Assembly (NCBI GenBank): GCA_026122225.1
Contig: JANEZZ010002244.1
Span: 986,501 to 1,050,500, forward strand
From: Heloderma charlesbogerti
Taxonomy: Eukaryota; Chordata; Lepidosauria; Squamata; Helodermatidae
Reading direction: 5' to 3'
Length of the DNA: 64,000 nucleotides
In this document: piece after piece, positions 1 through 10,429 of the stretch
How positions within the stretch are numbered: position 1 is the stretch's first letter
Layout of the letters: each line of letters begins with the position of its first letter
The notes under the pieces: model-generated
The model's database searches: none
What the model saw: the letters and a program-made list of their open reading frames with translations, nothing else
What the model was told of the DNA's origin: nothing
Position numbers and translations under genes: made by a program

Positions 1-290
1 ATATCTCCAATCCCCTTTTAAAGCCATCCAAACTGGAGGCCATCACTACATCTTGTGGTAGCAAATTCCACAGTTTAATTATGCGCTGTGTGAAGTACTC
101 CCTTTTATCTGTTCCTGAATCCCCCACCAATCAGCTTCATGGGATGACCCTGGGTTCTAGTATCATGAGAGAGGAAGAAAAATGCCTCCCTATCCACTTC
201 TCCACACCATGCATAATTTTGTACACCCCTATCACATCTCCCCTTACTCCCCTTTTTTCTATTCTAAACAATCTTCTTTATCTCAAAGAC
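1..290 (-). mobile_element. CR1/L3-like LINE, ORF2 C-terminal fragment
   Basis: Read on the minus strand, the segment gives the typical end of a CR1-clade reverse-transcriptase ORF, including EYFTQRIIKLWN followed by LPQDVVMASSLDGFK. It is cut by the window edge and its frame is broken further in. Related minus-strand fragments lie at 1210-1300, 16881-17300, 18868-19262 and 60768-60960. The CR1 assignment is from the motif; the subfamily is not resolved. Confidence 0.75.
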
Positions 291-299
291 TCGGGAAGG

Positions 300-913
300 G
301 TTTACAGCATATGTAAAAAACCTAATGCTATAATAAATGTCTTGCCTAATCAAAACACATACGGGGCAAACTGCTAACCAGCATCAGCCCTTCTACTGAA
401 CAGGGAGAATTTTCTTGGGCTGGGATCCAAAGGGTCATATGAAGAGTTCATTGTATGCAGAGAGGCAGCTCTCATCCCTGCCCCCCTCAAAACCTATTTC
501 AGCCAACTAGACTGATGACACTGGTATCCCACTATTCTTCCATTAGAAAACTCGAGGCAGCCTATATAAGGCCACAAGCTGGTCTTCCATCTGGGCATTG
601 GCCAGATCCAGCCATGCTTAGCTTCAGCAAGGCGGCTGTATGATTTGTCCTCAGGCCATACCCCTGGGACAATTCCATGACCTGCAGTAGGTGATGGACA
701 TAGGGTGAAAGACCTTGCCTTCTGGAAATTATGGTTGTGGAAGGCACTGAACTAGCAGCTGCTGGGAAGGATGCCCCAAAAATTGTGTGAGAGGAGGGGG
801 GAAGAAAGAAGGGAAGAAACATGAATCCTACACATTTCAGTGGAACACAGCAGGGGGCTTGGATCAGGAGCCGGGGGCGGAATAATTCCAGAATATCTTC
901 CTACCACAATAAC
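300..913. other. No recognisable feature
   Basis: I see no gene, repeat family or strong inverted repeat here. The short open frames have no protein-family motif. Confidence 0.5.
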
Positions 914-1050
914 CAGCCTTCCCCAACCTGGCACCGTCCAGATGTTTTGGGTCACAACTCCCAGCATTCCTGACCATTGGCCATGCTGGCTGGGGAAGAT
1001 GGGAGTCGAAGTCCAAAACATCTGGAGGACACCAAGTTGGGGCAGGCTGA
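914..1050. repeat. Palindromic miniature element, family B
   Basis: The outer arms (CCTTCCCCAACCTGG at left, CCAAGTTGGGGCAGGCTG at right) and inner arms (CCAGATGTTTTGG and CCAAAACATCTGG) are inverted repeats around a core with ACTCCCAGCATTCC and CCATGCTGGCTGG. The same design recurs at 24991-25120, 32430-32563, 37733-37870 and 50344-50530. It has the look of a non-autonomous DNA transposon; it is noncoding. Confidence 0.75.
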
Positions 1051-1209
1051 CACTGTTTCCAGCAGGGGCCAACCAGATGGGAAAATCCACAAGCAGATCA
1101 ATATGGAGATCGCCATCCCTTGTTGTTTGACCCCATTGTCTGGCAACCAGCCTGAAGCATAAATATGGATTTAACATTTAGCTGTCGTGTAGCCATACAT
1201 TTTTCCTCC

Positions 1210-1300
1210 ATGCATTTGTCTAATCCTTTTGTTTCTGAAGCCATCTAAGCTAGAGGTCATCACTACCTCTTTGGGTAATGAATTCCACATGTGAGAACGT
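1210..1300 (-). mobile_element. CR1/L3-like LINE short fragment
   Basis: The minus strand reads MWNSLPKEVVMTSSLDGF, the same conserved block of a CR1-type ORF2 C-terminus as at 1-290. The flanks do not continue the similarity by eye. Confidence 0.65.
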
Positions 1301-2475
1301 GGATGTTTTTGGAGGGTCCAAATCTGTTGGGAAAGAATTGCATACTGATTTAAATATTGATTTGATTTTGATGAAGCACTCAGGTTTTTCCAGCCAAACT
1401 TCTGAGTCCACAGAAATCACTTTTCTCTCCTCAGCCTTTTCCAATCTAACTCATCGTCCTCTTTCCATGGCAAAACACTATCTGGCTTCCTGAGATGTTT
1501 CCTCTTTCTTTGTTTCTTTAAAATAAAGTTGTCACCTATATTTTTCCCCTCTTTCCAGAGGTGCTCTCTGCCTTTGACAATTGTAAACAATTCCATCAGG
1601 CAGAAATTGCCCCCAGTTTGAAGGGAAACCACTTTAAGTAACAGCTGCACTGGTTGAATGTTGGTCTGTCATGAAACTGTTAAAGGCATAGAGAATCTGT
1701 CGGGAAGAGGGCGGGTGAAAGTGTCCTAGTTTGGATTGCTGTTTAAGCAATATCCTGTTCTTTATCAGGACCTTGACTACCAGTAATGATGCAAGTTTAA
1801 AAAAAAAATCCCCGATCCTCTTCCTTTTACAGGCTTGTGTATTTAATCAAGCATAAGCAAACTTCCTGCTACTTTTTAAAGGTCCTTTGAGACATCTTTA
1901 CAGCCCAATCCAGCCATGCTGGCTGGGGATGTTGGGAGTTGTAGTCCAACACCACTGGACAAAGAAGGCTTTTCTAGTTAGTGTGGTATTGCAGACTTAA
2001 TGGACTAATTAGAATATAACCATTATATTAGTTGTATTTATAGTATGTGTATACTGCTTGATAAAACAAACTCTTTAAGTGGTTTTAACAATGACTTCTT
2101 CACTATACCTGGAATGCTGAGGAATCTCTGCCATCAATCATATCCCATCAGTGTAGCATCCCAGCCAATAGGCTGAATGTTTCATTCAAATCCTCCACAA
2201 GTTTATACACTGGTGGGACTTTATCCCAAGAGATGCACAACATGGGTGCGTCTCTGTGTACATTCCTGGAATGCCTGAAGGGCATACAAGGCTTCTAAAG
2301 GCCTTGTATCTGTGCTATATAATTTTATTTACTTCATTTATCACCCTTGTGACCTGTAACGTTGCCAGGACAGAAGTCTTGTTAGAAGCAGTCTTACAGC
2401 CTAGACAGAGGTGCACTATCTTTTCAGCATCAAAGGTTGCATCAGTTGGGGGTGGCACATGTACGCAAGCACATA
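1301..2475. other. Mostly unassigned; one family B scrap
   Basis: A short piece at about 1905-1965 (CCAGCCATGCTGGCTGGGG and GGGAGTTGTAGTCCAAC) belongs to palindromic family B. The rest is AT-rich and shows no feature I can support. Confidence 0.5.
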
Positions 2476-2770
2476 TATGTGCATGCTCTCACACACACAT
2501 TCACATACAACACACACTACTTACACTGTGCTTGTCTTGTATATATTCTAATATTTATATGAGATATTCTAATATATTATAGTAAGATTATAGTAACATT
2601 CTAATATCCATTTAAGACAGGAGGAGGGCAACTTTTGCTGTATTCCTTTAGGGGGAAATCTGTCAGGGTCCCTCTATGCCCCCCCCACACACACACACTA
2701 CCCCCACTCACATCTCCACCTATTCACTCATTCACTGTCACCTACTCACACATACACTCACTCACAACTT
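2476..2770. repeat. CA-rich simple repeats
   Basis: Two interrupted runs rich in CA and CTCA units (about 2485-2520 and 2684-2765) flank an AT-rich stretch. Open frames over this segment are low-complexity artefacts. Confidence 0.7.
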
Positions 2771-2814
2771 TAACCTTTCCTTTCCCTCCACCTCCTCCCC
2801 TACAAAAGAAAGAA

Positions 2815-2972
2815 AAATGCTCTAGAAAAGGATCTATGGTTCCTGCCACAGAAGCCTCATTCCTAGAGCATCCAAGGAAGCAAGCAGAAGCCTTTGAATA
2901 CAGCTTTCTATGATGATCTAGGAATGAGGCTTCTATGGCAGGAACCATGGAGCCCATTCTTAGAGCATTTCC
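2815..2972. repeat. Imperfect inverted duplication
   Basis: The left arm at about 2818-2875 contains CTATGGTTCCTGCCACAGAA and CTCATTCCTAGAGCATC. The right arm at about 2912-2970 contains its reverse complement (ATCTAGGAATGAGGCTTCT, ATGGCAGGAACCATGGAG). The spacer is about 40 bases. It could be a foldback element or a local inverted duplication. Confidence 0.7.
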
Positions 2973-4300
2973 CCCCTCTTTTCTTTTTGTCACAGCAGAT
3001 GCTGGGGATCTGGAGGACCACCAAACCGGGCTTGGGGAGGGGCACCTGAAGCCTGGGGACTGTACTTTTTGCACCCCAGACTTAAGTATTGTCCCATGTT
3101 GTGAATTAACTCTGCCCTGTCCCTCAAATATGGTACAGACCAGCCTTCGGACTCCTTTAGACTAGAGGAAAACCTGCTGCAGGTCTGAGAAGAAGCCCGG
3201 CCAGAGAGCTGCATAGAACCTTATTTAATAAATCTGTTACATAACAAACAGCTGTGTGGTGCCTGAATGAATGGCCACGTTTCAACAGACAACACAGTTA
3301 CAAGGAAATATTCTGAGTAGTCCCCCACCCCATTCTGTGTTTTTCACTGATTGATCTAAAGTTTAGTGTCTAAACAATTATAAAACAATCAGTCATACCA
3401 GTTGAGGCCAGGCAGCCATATATGGAATGCTTGGATGGTGATGGAGCCCACAATAGCACAGACCTTTATGTCATTTATGGACCTTGGACAGGCTTACTTA
3501 GAATTGCTATGCCAACAGCGACATTCTATCCCATCCGTACTTCTCAGAATATTGTTTGTATTGGCTAAAGTACACAAATGGGGTGGGGGGAGTGAGAGAA
3601 AATACAATTAAACATGAGAAGGGCGATGTAATAAAATGAAATGTTCTTTCAAATTCTATTTTTAAGAACCTCTCTATCCTAAAATTTATACCAATGGATC
3701 ACAACATGGAGCTACGCATTTGAAAGAACATGGGGCTGTCATCAGAAAGGGCAGCTGTGTCTCACATTGATTTGTTCAATATACTCCAATTTCTGATAGC
3801 ATTATGATGCACTTCTACCCACCCACCAATGCAACCTCTGAAGGAGAGGGGGAACTCCACACAGGGTGCCTGTCTTTTTCATTATAGTTAATTATGGAGG
3901 TGGGAGAAAATATCGATCATGTCAAAAAACAAGGTTTTACTCACTTCATCAGGTAAGCAATTATTTTCAAGATCTTTCTTTGCTGCTGCCAGATGGATAT
4001 TTAAATCCCTTTAAAACAACAGTATATGCAGTGGCTACTTTGGGTGTGTGAAGTGCTAGATCCCGTCTTTTCTCAAACCATCAAAGACCTAACAATGAAG
4101 TGCTGAAACCTCAGAATTCTGTGCACTCCCAAATATCAAGGAGATGAATCTCAAAAGTTGTTGACAAAAACTGTATTATTTATTTACAATCAATTGTACT
4201 CCACATACAATTCAAAAAGCATAATCCAAACAATGTATCATATAATTTAACACATTGATATAATATACATATTTAATTAATTGATTGATTTTATTTAATT
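2973..4300. other. No recognisable feature
   Basis: Nothing in this stretch was recognised on either strand; it looks like ordinary intergenic sequence. Confidence 0.45.
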
Positions 4301-4600
4301 GATTTTGAAACCACATTTTGGGATAAATGATCCCCCCAAGGCTGTTTATAAATAAAACAATAAGATTCCAAATTATGAAACAATAAAATAACCAAAATAA
4401 ATTGCAATAACAGCTGCAGATACAATGAAAACATTAAACGCAGCAGCAGATAAAACTGTAATTAAAACACAGCACCATAAAATCATCTAAATGCCAACTC
4501 GTAGTTTTTTTAAAAAAAAGTTTTGAAGTCTTTCTGAAAGGCCAAAGGGGGGGGGGAGCCAAATATATTTTCATTGAAAGGGTATTCCAGAGACATGGGG
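4300..4600 (-). mobile_element. L2-like LINE 3' fragment
   Basis: The A-rich segment with ATAAAACAATAAGATT-like text, followed by a block whose minus strand resembles the end of an L2-type ORF and its 3' region, matches the layout of the clearer copy at 28500-29740. It is decayed and carries a run of G at 4549-4557. Confidence 0.4.
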
Positions 4601-4620
4601 CCACCATAGTTGGAGATGTG

Positions 4621-5260
4621 CAATGTTGGGAATTCTGTTCCATTTCAGACTGATGGGATTCCACAGCATTTCCATTCCGGCAAGAGCTGGCAGACTGTAG
4701 CAGATTTTTTTCCCGATTCTAGAAATATTTTGTGCATTTTTCCCCCTGGGTACCACCATTTACACAAATTATGACTTGCACAAAAAATAGGGGGGATCTT
4801 GAAATGCGCAAAAATGGCGCTATTTTTTTTAAATTGACGATCTTGCGCAAGTGCACGTGATCACAAGTCCGCCTGTCCACTATGTAGCCCCGCAGAGGCA
4901 TATTCCCCTCTTGTCAATATCCTTGTCAGTTCCATCCTCTCCACACACTGTACTTGACTTAGTCCGGCACAGCCATGTTCCATACATGTCAAAGAACCTG
5001 TCAATTTAATCCTCCACTTCGGCACTTCCGGAGCAAAGGGTGTGGGGGGAATTGCAAGTTTTTTGACAAGTACAGAATATGGCTCTACTGGGCTAAATTA
5101 GTGTGTGGAGAGGATGAAAGCGACAAAGATATTGACAAGAGGGGAATATGCCTCTGTGGGGCTACATAGCAGACTTGAGCAAGCTTGCTGATAAAAAAAG
5201 AATTATGACACCATTTGTGCAAATTTCAAGACACCCCCATTGCACAAATTGCCACTGTTA
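4621..5260. repeat. Foldback element with 85-base arms
   Basis: The left arm at about 4877-4960 (CTATGTAGCCCCGCAGAGGC, ATATTCCCCTCTTGTCAATA) is the reverse complement, with few differences, of about 5090-5172 (TATTGACAAGAGGGGAATAT, GCCTCTGTGGGGCTACATAG). Outer flanks hold ACACAAATTATGACTTGCAC at left and ATTGCACAAATTGCC at right. It has no coding capacity and resembles a large non-autonomous DNA transposon. Confidence 0.6.
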
Positions 5261-5529
5261 AAAAAACAAAACAAAACCAGAATCCATGTATAGCTTGACT
5301 TGCCGAAGATTGAGTTGACACCAGTGTGTGTGGGGGGGGGGGGGCAGAATGAAATCCACAGGACCAAACTGGAAAAATCCATTGTGTTTTCACCCACAAA
5401 GCAGAATTCTCATATATTTCCAAGCACCCTGGCACTTGCCAACCTAACAGTTCTCACTGGTGGACCAGAGAGCAAAGCCTCAGATGCTTAAGGCTCAGGT
5501 AGATACATATGAGTGCATGTTGTCCTGCA

Positions 5530-5870
5530 GAAAGCCTGATCCTAAACCATTGAGGGCTTTAAAGGTTAATACCAGCACCTTAAATTGGGCTCAAACATAC
5601 AGGCAGCCAATGCAACTGGTGTGATGTGATCCAAACACCTGGCTCCCAAAACCATTATTTCTGTTGCATTCTGCACCAACTGAAGCTTCCAAACCATCTT
5701 TAAGGGCAACCCCATATAAAGCACACTACAGTAATCCACCCTGGATGGAGGCAGTATGTGCACTACTGAGGTGAGATCTGCTTTCTCTAGATAAGTCTGC
5801 AGATGGCCAACCAGCCAAAGCTGGTAAAAAGCATTCCTGGCCACCAGTGGCACCTCCAACAAAAGCACTA
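5530..5870 (-). mobile_element. L2-like LINE reverse-transcriptase fragment
   Basis: The minus strand keeps an open frame of about 100 residues with SRVDYCSVLYMGLP, KLQLVQNATEI and LDHITPV, the order seen in L2-clade reverse transcriptases. There is no start, no catalytic box and no 3' end, so this is an internal relic. Confidence 0.75.
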
Positions 5871-6129
5871 ACTCAGGAGTACTCTCTAATTGTGTCCCTC
5901 TAGGGGGAGTTCAACCCCACCCAGAGCCATTTCTACAGCACCATCCAGATCAGCAGAAACCTGGATTAAGTTTCAGGTTCTTCACCCTCATCCATCCCAA
6001 AATTACACCCTCTCCCCCATGGTGCAACTAAGTAATTTTAGACCATGGACTTAATGTTCTTAAGAGCTTTCCCTTTTAGATGGTCATGTATATTTATTTA
6101 TAATAAATATATCACTAAATATAGTGATT

Positions 6130-6560
6130 AGATAAGCTCAAAAACATCACATAACTTAAATTATAAAACACTCTGAAAATGAGCCTGAACCCTGAAAGCT
6201 CTTCCATGGGGGAAGAAAATTTTCAGAGACTGGAGGACAGATTTTGTCACAGCGCTGGCTTCACCTCTACTCTGGAATTAGACACAGCACTTCCCACCTC
6301 ACACCTGCATTGTGGAGGATGCAAAATGGTGGCCAACCTGTTGATGCTGTTCCCACTTGCTGTGGCAGTGCAAACCTCCCCCCTCCCCCCAAAAAAAACC
6401 CTTAGGAAAAAGGAAGCTGTGTTAAAACCCCTGCCAATGGTGAGCCCAAGCTGTGACAAACTGCTGGAGAACTTCCAATCCAGTAAAATTGTCCTCTCCA
6501 TTTATCTGCCCACAAATAGGGTGGAGAATTTCAAGAGGCCATTTGCACAGACCTCTAGTT
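6130..6560. repeat. Interspersed repeat, unnamed family D, copy 1
   Basis: This block aligns by eye over most of its length with 52715-53130. Both begin with TAAGCTCAAAAACATCACA, then share GGAGGACAGATTTTG, CACCTGCATTG.GG.GGATGC and CCCTGCCAATGG, and end in AGAGGCCAT. A 156-codon open frame here is not preserved in the second copy, so it is probably noncoding. Confidence 0.65.
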
Positions 6561-6842
6561 TAAATAGTGAGTATTTAAGCTGTGTGTACTATGGTCAGAT
6601 ACCATTGCTTAATGCAGTTTATTTGATTGGGTATTGTCTTCTACTATGATTTATTTTTACAGAAACATTTCCACCTTGATAAAGAGCTCCCTTGAAATGT
6701 TTTGGGAACCATATTCACCTGTATAGCTGTCTTTTGGTTTCTTTTTCGCTATGACTAATTGATCCTCCCCACCCACCCCACCAATCCCAATGCAGAAGCA
6801 AAATATACAAACTGCATGTGTGTGTCTATGGGTGTAAACTTG

Positions 6843-6872
6843 TTATACACACACACACACATACACACACAC
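6843..6872. repeat. (CA)n microsatellite
   Basis: A short CA run, interrupted once, directly abuts the 5'-truncated end of the plus-strand BovB. Confidence 0.85.
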
Positions 6873-6990
6873 GAGGAACTAAAGACCAAATTGCCAATAT
6901 CCGCTGGATAATGGAGAAAGCCAGGGAGTTTCAGAAAAACATCTATTTCTGTTTTATTGACTATTCTAAAGCCTTTGACTGGGTGGATCA

Positions 6991-7852
6991 TAGGGGTGTA
7001 CGAAACCCCGCTTACCTGGCTCCATCAGGTTCCGCTGGGGGGGGGGAGGTGCTCCCTCCCTCCCTGTGGAATCCTCCCTGCCAGCCGACTCCCTCCTGGC
7101 CAGCTGTCTCCGCTCCGTGGGGATTCCGCAGAGCCGCCAGCCGGCTCTGCCAGCAGCCGGACATCCGGTCTCTGGCTAGCAGGGATGCAAATGGCAGTGG
7201 CCGTAGCCACCACCGTTTGCATCCCTGAATTCAGCCGTGATAGGCTAGATTTGTCTTTACGTAGCCTATCATGTCTGGGTTAAAAAAAAAACAAAAACGC
7301 GTACGCAAATGGCGGCGGCTATGGCCGCCGCCATTTGCGTTCCTTATTTTTGGCCGTCTTAGTCTACATAAATATTTACATAGACTAAGACAACAAAAAT
7401 AAGGGGGAACGCAAATAGCGTAGCGGACGCTATTTGTGTTCCCCCTTATTTTCGCAGTCTTAGTCTACGTAAATATTTACGTAGACTAAGATGGCCAAAA
7501 ATAAGGAACGCAAATGGCGGCAGCCATAGCCGCCACCATTTGCGTACACATTTTTTGTGGGTTTTTTTAACTCAGACAAGATAGGCTACATAAGTCTTTA
7601 CGTAGCCTATCACGAATGGGGGGGGGAACAGACTGCAAATGGCGGCGGCAGCCGGTCGGAAGACCAGCCACCGCCGCCAAAGCCACCGCTGGAGCCGCCG
7701 CTGTCTGGAACATCCGCCCCAGGTAAGTCTCGTCCCAGGGGGGCTCCGCGGGGGGGCGGGGGGGCAGGCCGTTCTGCCACGGAGTTCAGGGGCCCGAATG
7801 CACTGGCATTCGGCCTCACCGAGATCCGTGGCGGAATTCTCTGACATCCCTC
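6991..7852 (+). mobile_element. Multi-hairpin hAT-like element, copy 1
   Basis: An 862-base noncoding insertion in the BovB. A perfect 8-base duplication GTGGATCA flanks it (6983-6990 and 7853-7860), as expected of hAT transposition. The termini are TAGGGGTG and CATCCCTC. The interior has eight hairpins of two alternating kinds. N-type stems have a CGCAAAT...ATTTGCG shape with GC-rich centres (7184-7224, 7302-7342, 7408-7441, 7506-7547). T-type stems have TACGTAAATATTTACGTA-like cores (7238-7272, 7353-7392, 7454-7494, 7578-7614). Donor-like CAGGTAAG motifs near both ends point outward. No transposase is encoded, so movement would need an enzyme in trans. Confidence 0.85.
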
Positions 7853-8432
7853 GTGGATCATAACAAATTGTGGCAAGTTCTTGGTGGTATGGGGATACCA
7901 AATCATCTTGTCTGCCTCCTGAGGAGTCTGTATAACGGCCAAGTAGCAATGGTAAGAACAGACCACGGAACAACGGACTGGTTTAAGATTGGGAAAGGAG
8001 GAGTACAGCAGGGTTGTATACTCTCACCCTACCTATTCAACCTGTACGCAGAACACATCATGTGATGTGCTGGGCTTGATGAAGCCAAGGCTGGAGTTAA
8101 AATCGCTGGAAGAAACATTAACAATCTCAGATATGCAGATGATACCACTTTGATGGCTGAAAGCGAGGAGGAGCTGAGGAACCTCATGATGAAGGTGAAA
8201 GAAGAAAGTGCAAAAGCTGAGTTGCAGTTAAACCTCAAAAAAACCAAGATTATGGCAACCAGCTTGATTGATAACTGGTAAATAGAGGGAGAAAATGTGG
8301 AGGCAGTGACAGACTTTGTCTTTCTAGGTGAAAAGATTACTGCAGATGCTGACTGCAGCCAGGAAATCAGAAGACGTTTACTTCTTGGGAGGACAGCAAT
8401 GACAAATCTTGATAAAATAGTGAAGAGAAGAA

Positions 8433-9415
8433 TAGGGATGTACGAAAGTCACTTACCTTTCGCGGATTATGTTGATGGTGGGGGGGGAGGCGTTCCGTCC
8501 CTCCCCCTGGAATCCTCGACGGGGGGGGAGGCAATCCGTTCCTCCCCCCCGGAATCCTCCGCAGCCGGCTGTGCTCCACGGCAGCTCCGTAGAGCAGCCA
8601 GCCAGGCCCAGCCAGGCCAGAGCTGTCCGCAGCCAGATTTCCGGCCGCGGAGGGCTCTGGGGAAAACAAACAAACAAACAAGCAAACTGCGTACGCAAAT
8701 GGCGGTGGCTACGGCCGCTGCCATTTGTGTTCCTTATTTTTGCCATCTTAATCTACGTAAATATTTACGTAGAGTATGACGGCTAAAATAAAGGGGAACG
8801 CAAATAGCGTAGCAGGCGCTGTTTGCATCCCTTTCTGATTCACCGTTTTAACCTATGTAAATCTCTTTTACTAAGATTTACGTAGGCTAAAACGGCGAAT
8901 CAAAAAGGGACGCAAATAGCGCCCGCTATGCTATTTGCGTTCCCCTTTATTTTCGCTGTCATAGTCTACGTAAATATTTACGTAGATTAAGACGGCAAAA
9001 ATAAGGAACGCAAATGGCAGCAGCCGTAGCCGCCGCCATTTGCGTACGTGGTTTTTGTTTTTGTTTTAAACCCACCCAGCCATGATAGGCTACGTAAAGA
9101 TTTACGTAGCCTATCACGTCGTGTTTTTTTTTTTAACCTAGCCATGATAGGCTACGTAAACCTTTACGTAGCCTATCACGTCTTTTTTTTTTTTACAAGT
9201 CTGCAAATGGTGGTGGCAGCAGCCGGTCGGAAGACCAGCTGCCGCAGCCAGAGCTGCCGCCGCCCGGAAGATCCACTCCAGGTAAGTCTCGTCCCGGGGG
9301 GGATCCGCGGGGACGCAGAGAGGTGGCAGGCCATTCCGCCATGGAGTTCGGGGGGGCCGAATCCACTGGCATTCGGCCTCACCGAGATCCATGGCGGAAT
9401 TCTCTGAAATCCCTA
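8433..9415 (+). mobile_element. Multi-hairpin hAT-like element, copy 2
   Basis: A 983-base second insertion in the same BovB, ending AAATCCCTA. Hairpins in order are N 8692-8731, T 8744-8782, N 8796-8830, T 8837-8901 (variant), N 8909-8942, T 8954-8996, N 9006-9047, T 9081-9118 and T 9143-9180. The last T hairpin is duplicated, which explains much of the greater length. Flanks GAGAAGAA and CAGAGACG do not match cleanly, so the duplication is decayed or was altered. Outward CAGGTAAGT and AAAGGTAAGT motifs are present. Confidence 0.82.
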
Positions 9416-10024
9416 CAGAGACGTTACACTGACAACAAAGGTTTGCATAGTTAAAGCAATGGTATTCCCCGTAGTAACCTATGGCTGCGAGAGCTGGACC
9501 ATAAGGAAGGCTGAGCGAAGGAAGATAGATGCTTTTGAACTGTGGTGCTGGAGGAAAATTCTGAGAGTGCCTTGGACTGCCAGAAGATCAAACCAGTCCA
9601 TACCCCAGGAAAGAAAGCCAGACTGCTCACTTGAGGGAATGATCTTAAAGGCAAAACTGAAGTACTTTGGCCACATCATGAGAAGACAGGATACCCTGGA
9701 GACGATGCTGATGCTAGCTAGGGAAAGTGGAAGGCAAAAGGAAGAGGGGCTGACCAAGGGCAAGATGGATGGATGATATTCTGGAGGTGATGGGCTCGAC
9801 CTTGGGGGAACTGGGGGTGGCGATGGCCGACAGGAAGCTCTGGCGTGGGCTGGTCCATGAAGTCACAAAGAGTCGGAAGCGACTGACCAAATAAACAACA
9901 ACATAAGGTGGACATGTAGGATTGTTAGGAAATGGTTATTCTGAGCCAAACTACCAGATCTCGTGAAAATAGCACTAATCTGTCCTCCTTATTAATGCTT
10001 CATTCATAATGCATTAGTCGGGCA

Positions 10025-10135
10025 CGGACTCGACCCTGGGGAGCTGGGGGTGGCGATGGCCGACAGGAAGCTCTGGCATGGGCTGGTCCGTGAAGTCACG
10101 AAGAGTTGGAAGCGACAGAATGAATAAACAACAAA
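10025..10135 (+). mobile_element. BovB 3'-end fragment
   Basis: This repeats the last 110 bases or so of the BovB ending at 9902: ACTCGACCCTGGGGAGCTGG, GTGGCGATGGCCGACAGGAA, CTCTGGCATGGGCTGGTCC, and a tail AATAAACAACAAA. It is either a very short BovB insertion or a local duplication of the neighbour's end. Confidence 0.8.
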
Positions 10136-10139
10136 AGGG

Positions 10140-10200
10140 CATAAGTCTCATTCAATGAGCCTTACTTCTGGGTAAACATGCATAAGGTTGCATTGGAACA
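10140..10200. repeat. Half of a GCAATCCTATG-type palindromic element
   Basis: The text around CTTACTTCTGGGTAAACATG and CATAAGGTTGCATTGG matches one arm of the small palindromic family seen complete at 63595-63690. Confidence 0.45.
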
Positions 10201-10429
10201 AACTAGTAATCAGACATCCTCAAAAGTACAAATCCTGTGTTTTGCCAAATATTTGAGCTTGTGGCTAGTACAGGACAGAGTCTCTCCCCACCCCCTTTCC
10301 TTTTGGGGCCAGGATTGACCAGTGTTCAGCCCAAGAACCTGTTTTCAAGATCAAGTGATTCTCCGTGGAATAAGCGCAGCTGTGGTAAATCAAGGGTTGT
10401 TTTGCAGAAGCGCGAGTAAGGTCCTACAA

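Larger units (their letters stand above)
6873..9902 (+). mobile_element. RTE-BovB LINE, 5' truncated, twice interrupted
   Basis: BovB is an autonomous non-LTR retrotransposon. This copy lacks the endonuclease and starts inside the reverse transcriptase. Recognisable blocks in order are DQIANIRWIMEKAREFQKNI, then KAFDWVDH, HNKLWQVL, GTTDWFKIGKG, LRYADDTTLMAESEEEL (the YADD catalytic box) and, near the 3' end, FELWCWRKILRVPWTARRSN and LKYFGHIMRR. The reading frame is destroyed by stops (for example the TGA after EHIM near 8062 and the TAA near 8279) and by frameshifts. The 3' end reads AGAGTCGGAAGCGACTGAC and runs into AACAACAAC. Two multi-hairpin elements split it at 6991-7852 and 8433-9415. 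It is a dead copy. Confidence 0.9.

Noticed and set aside
6179..6649. A 156-codon frame
   Set aside because: It lies in repeat family D and the second copy at 52715-53130 does not preserve the frame.
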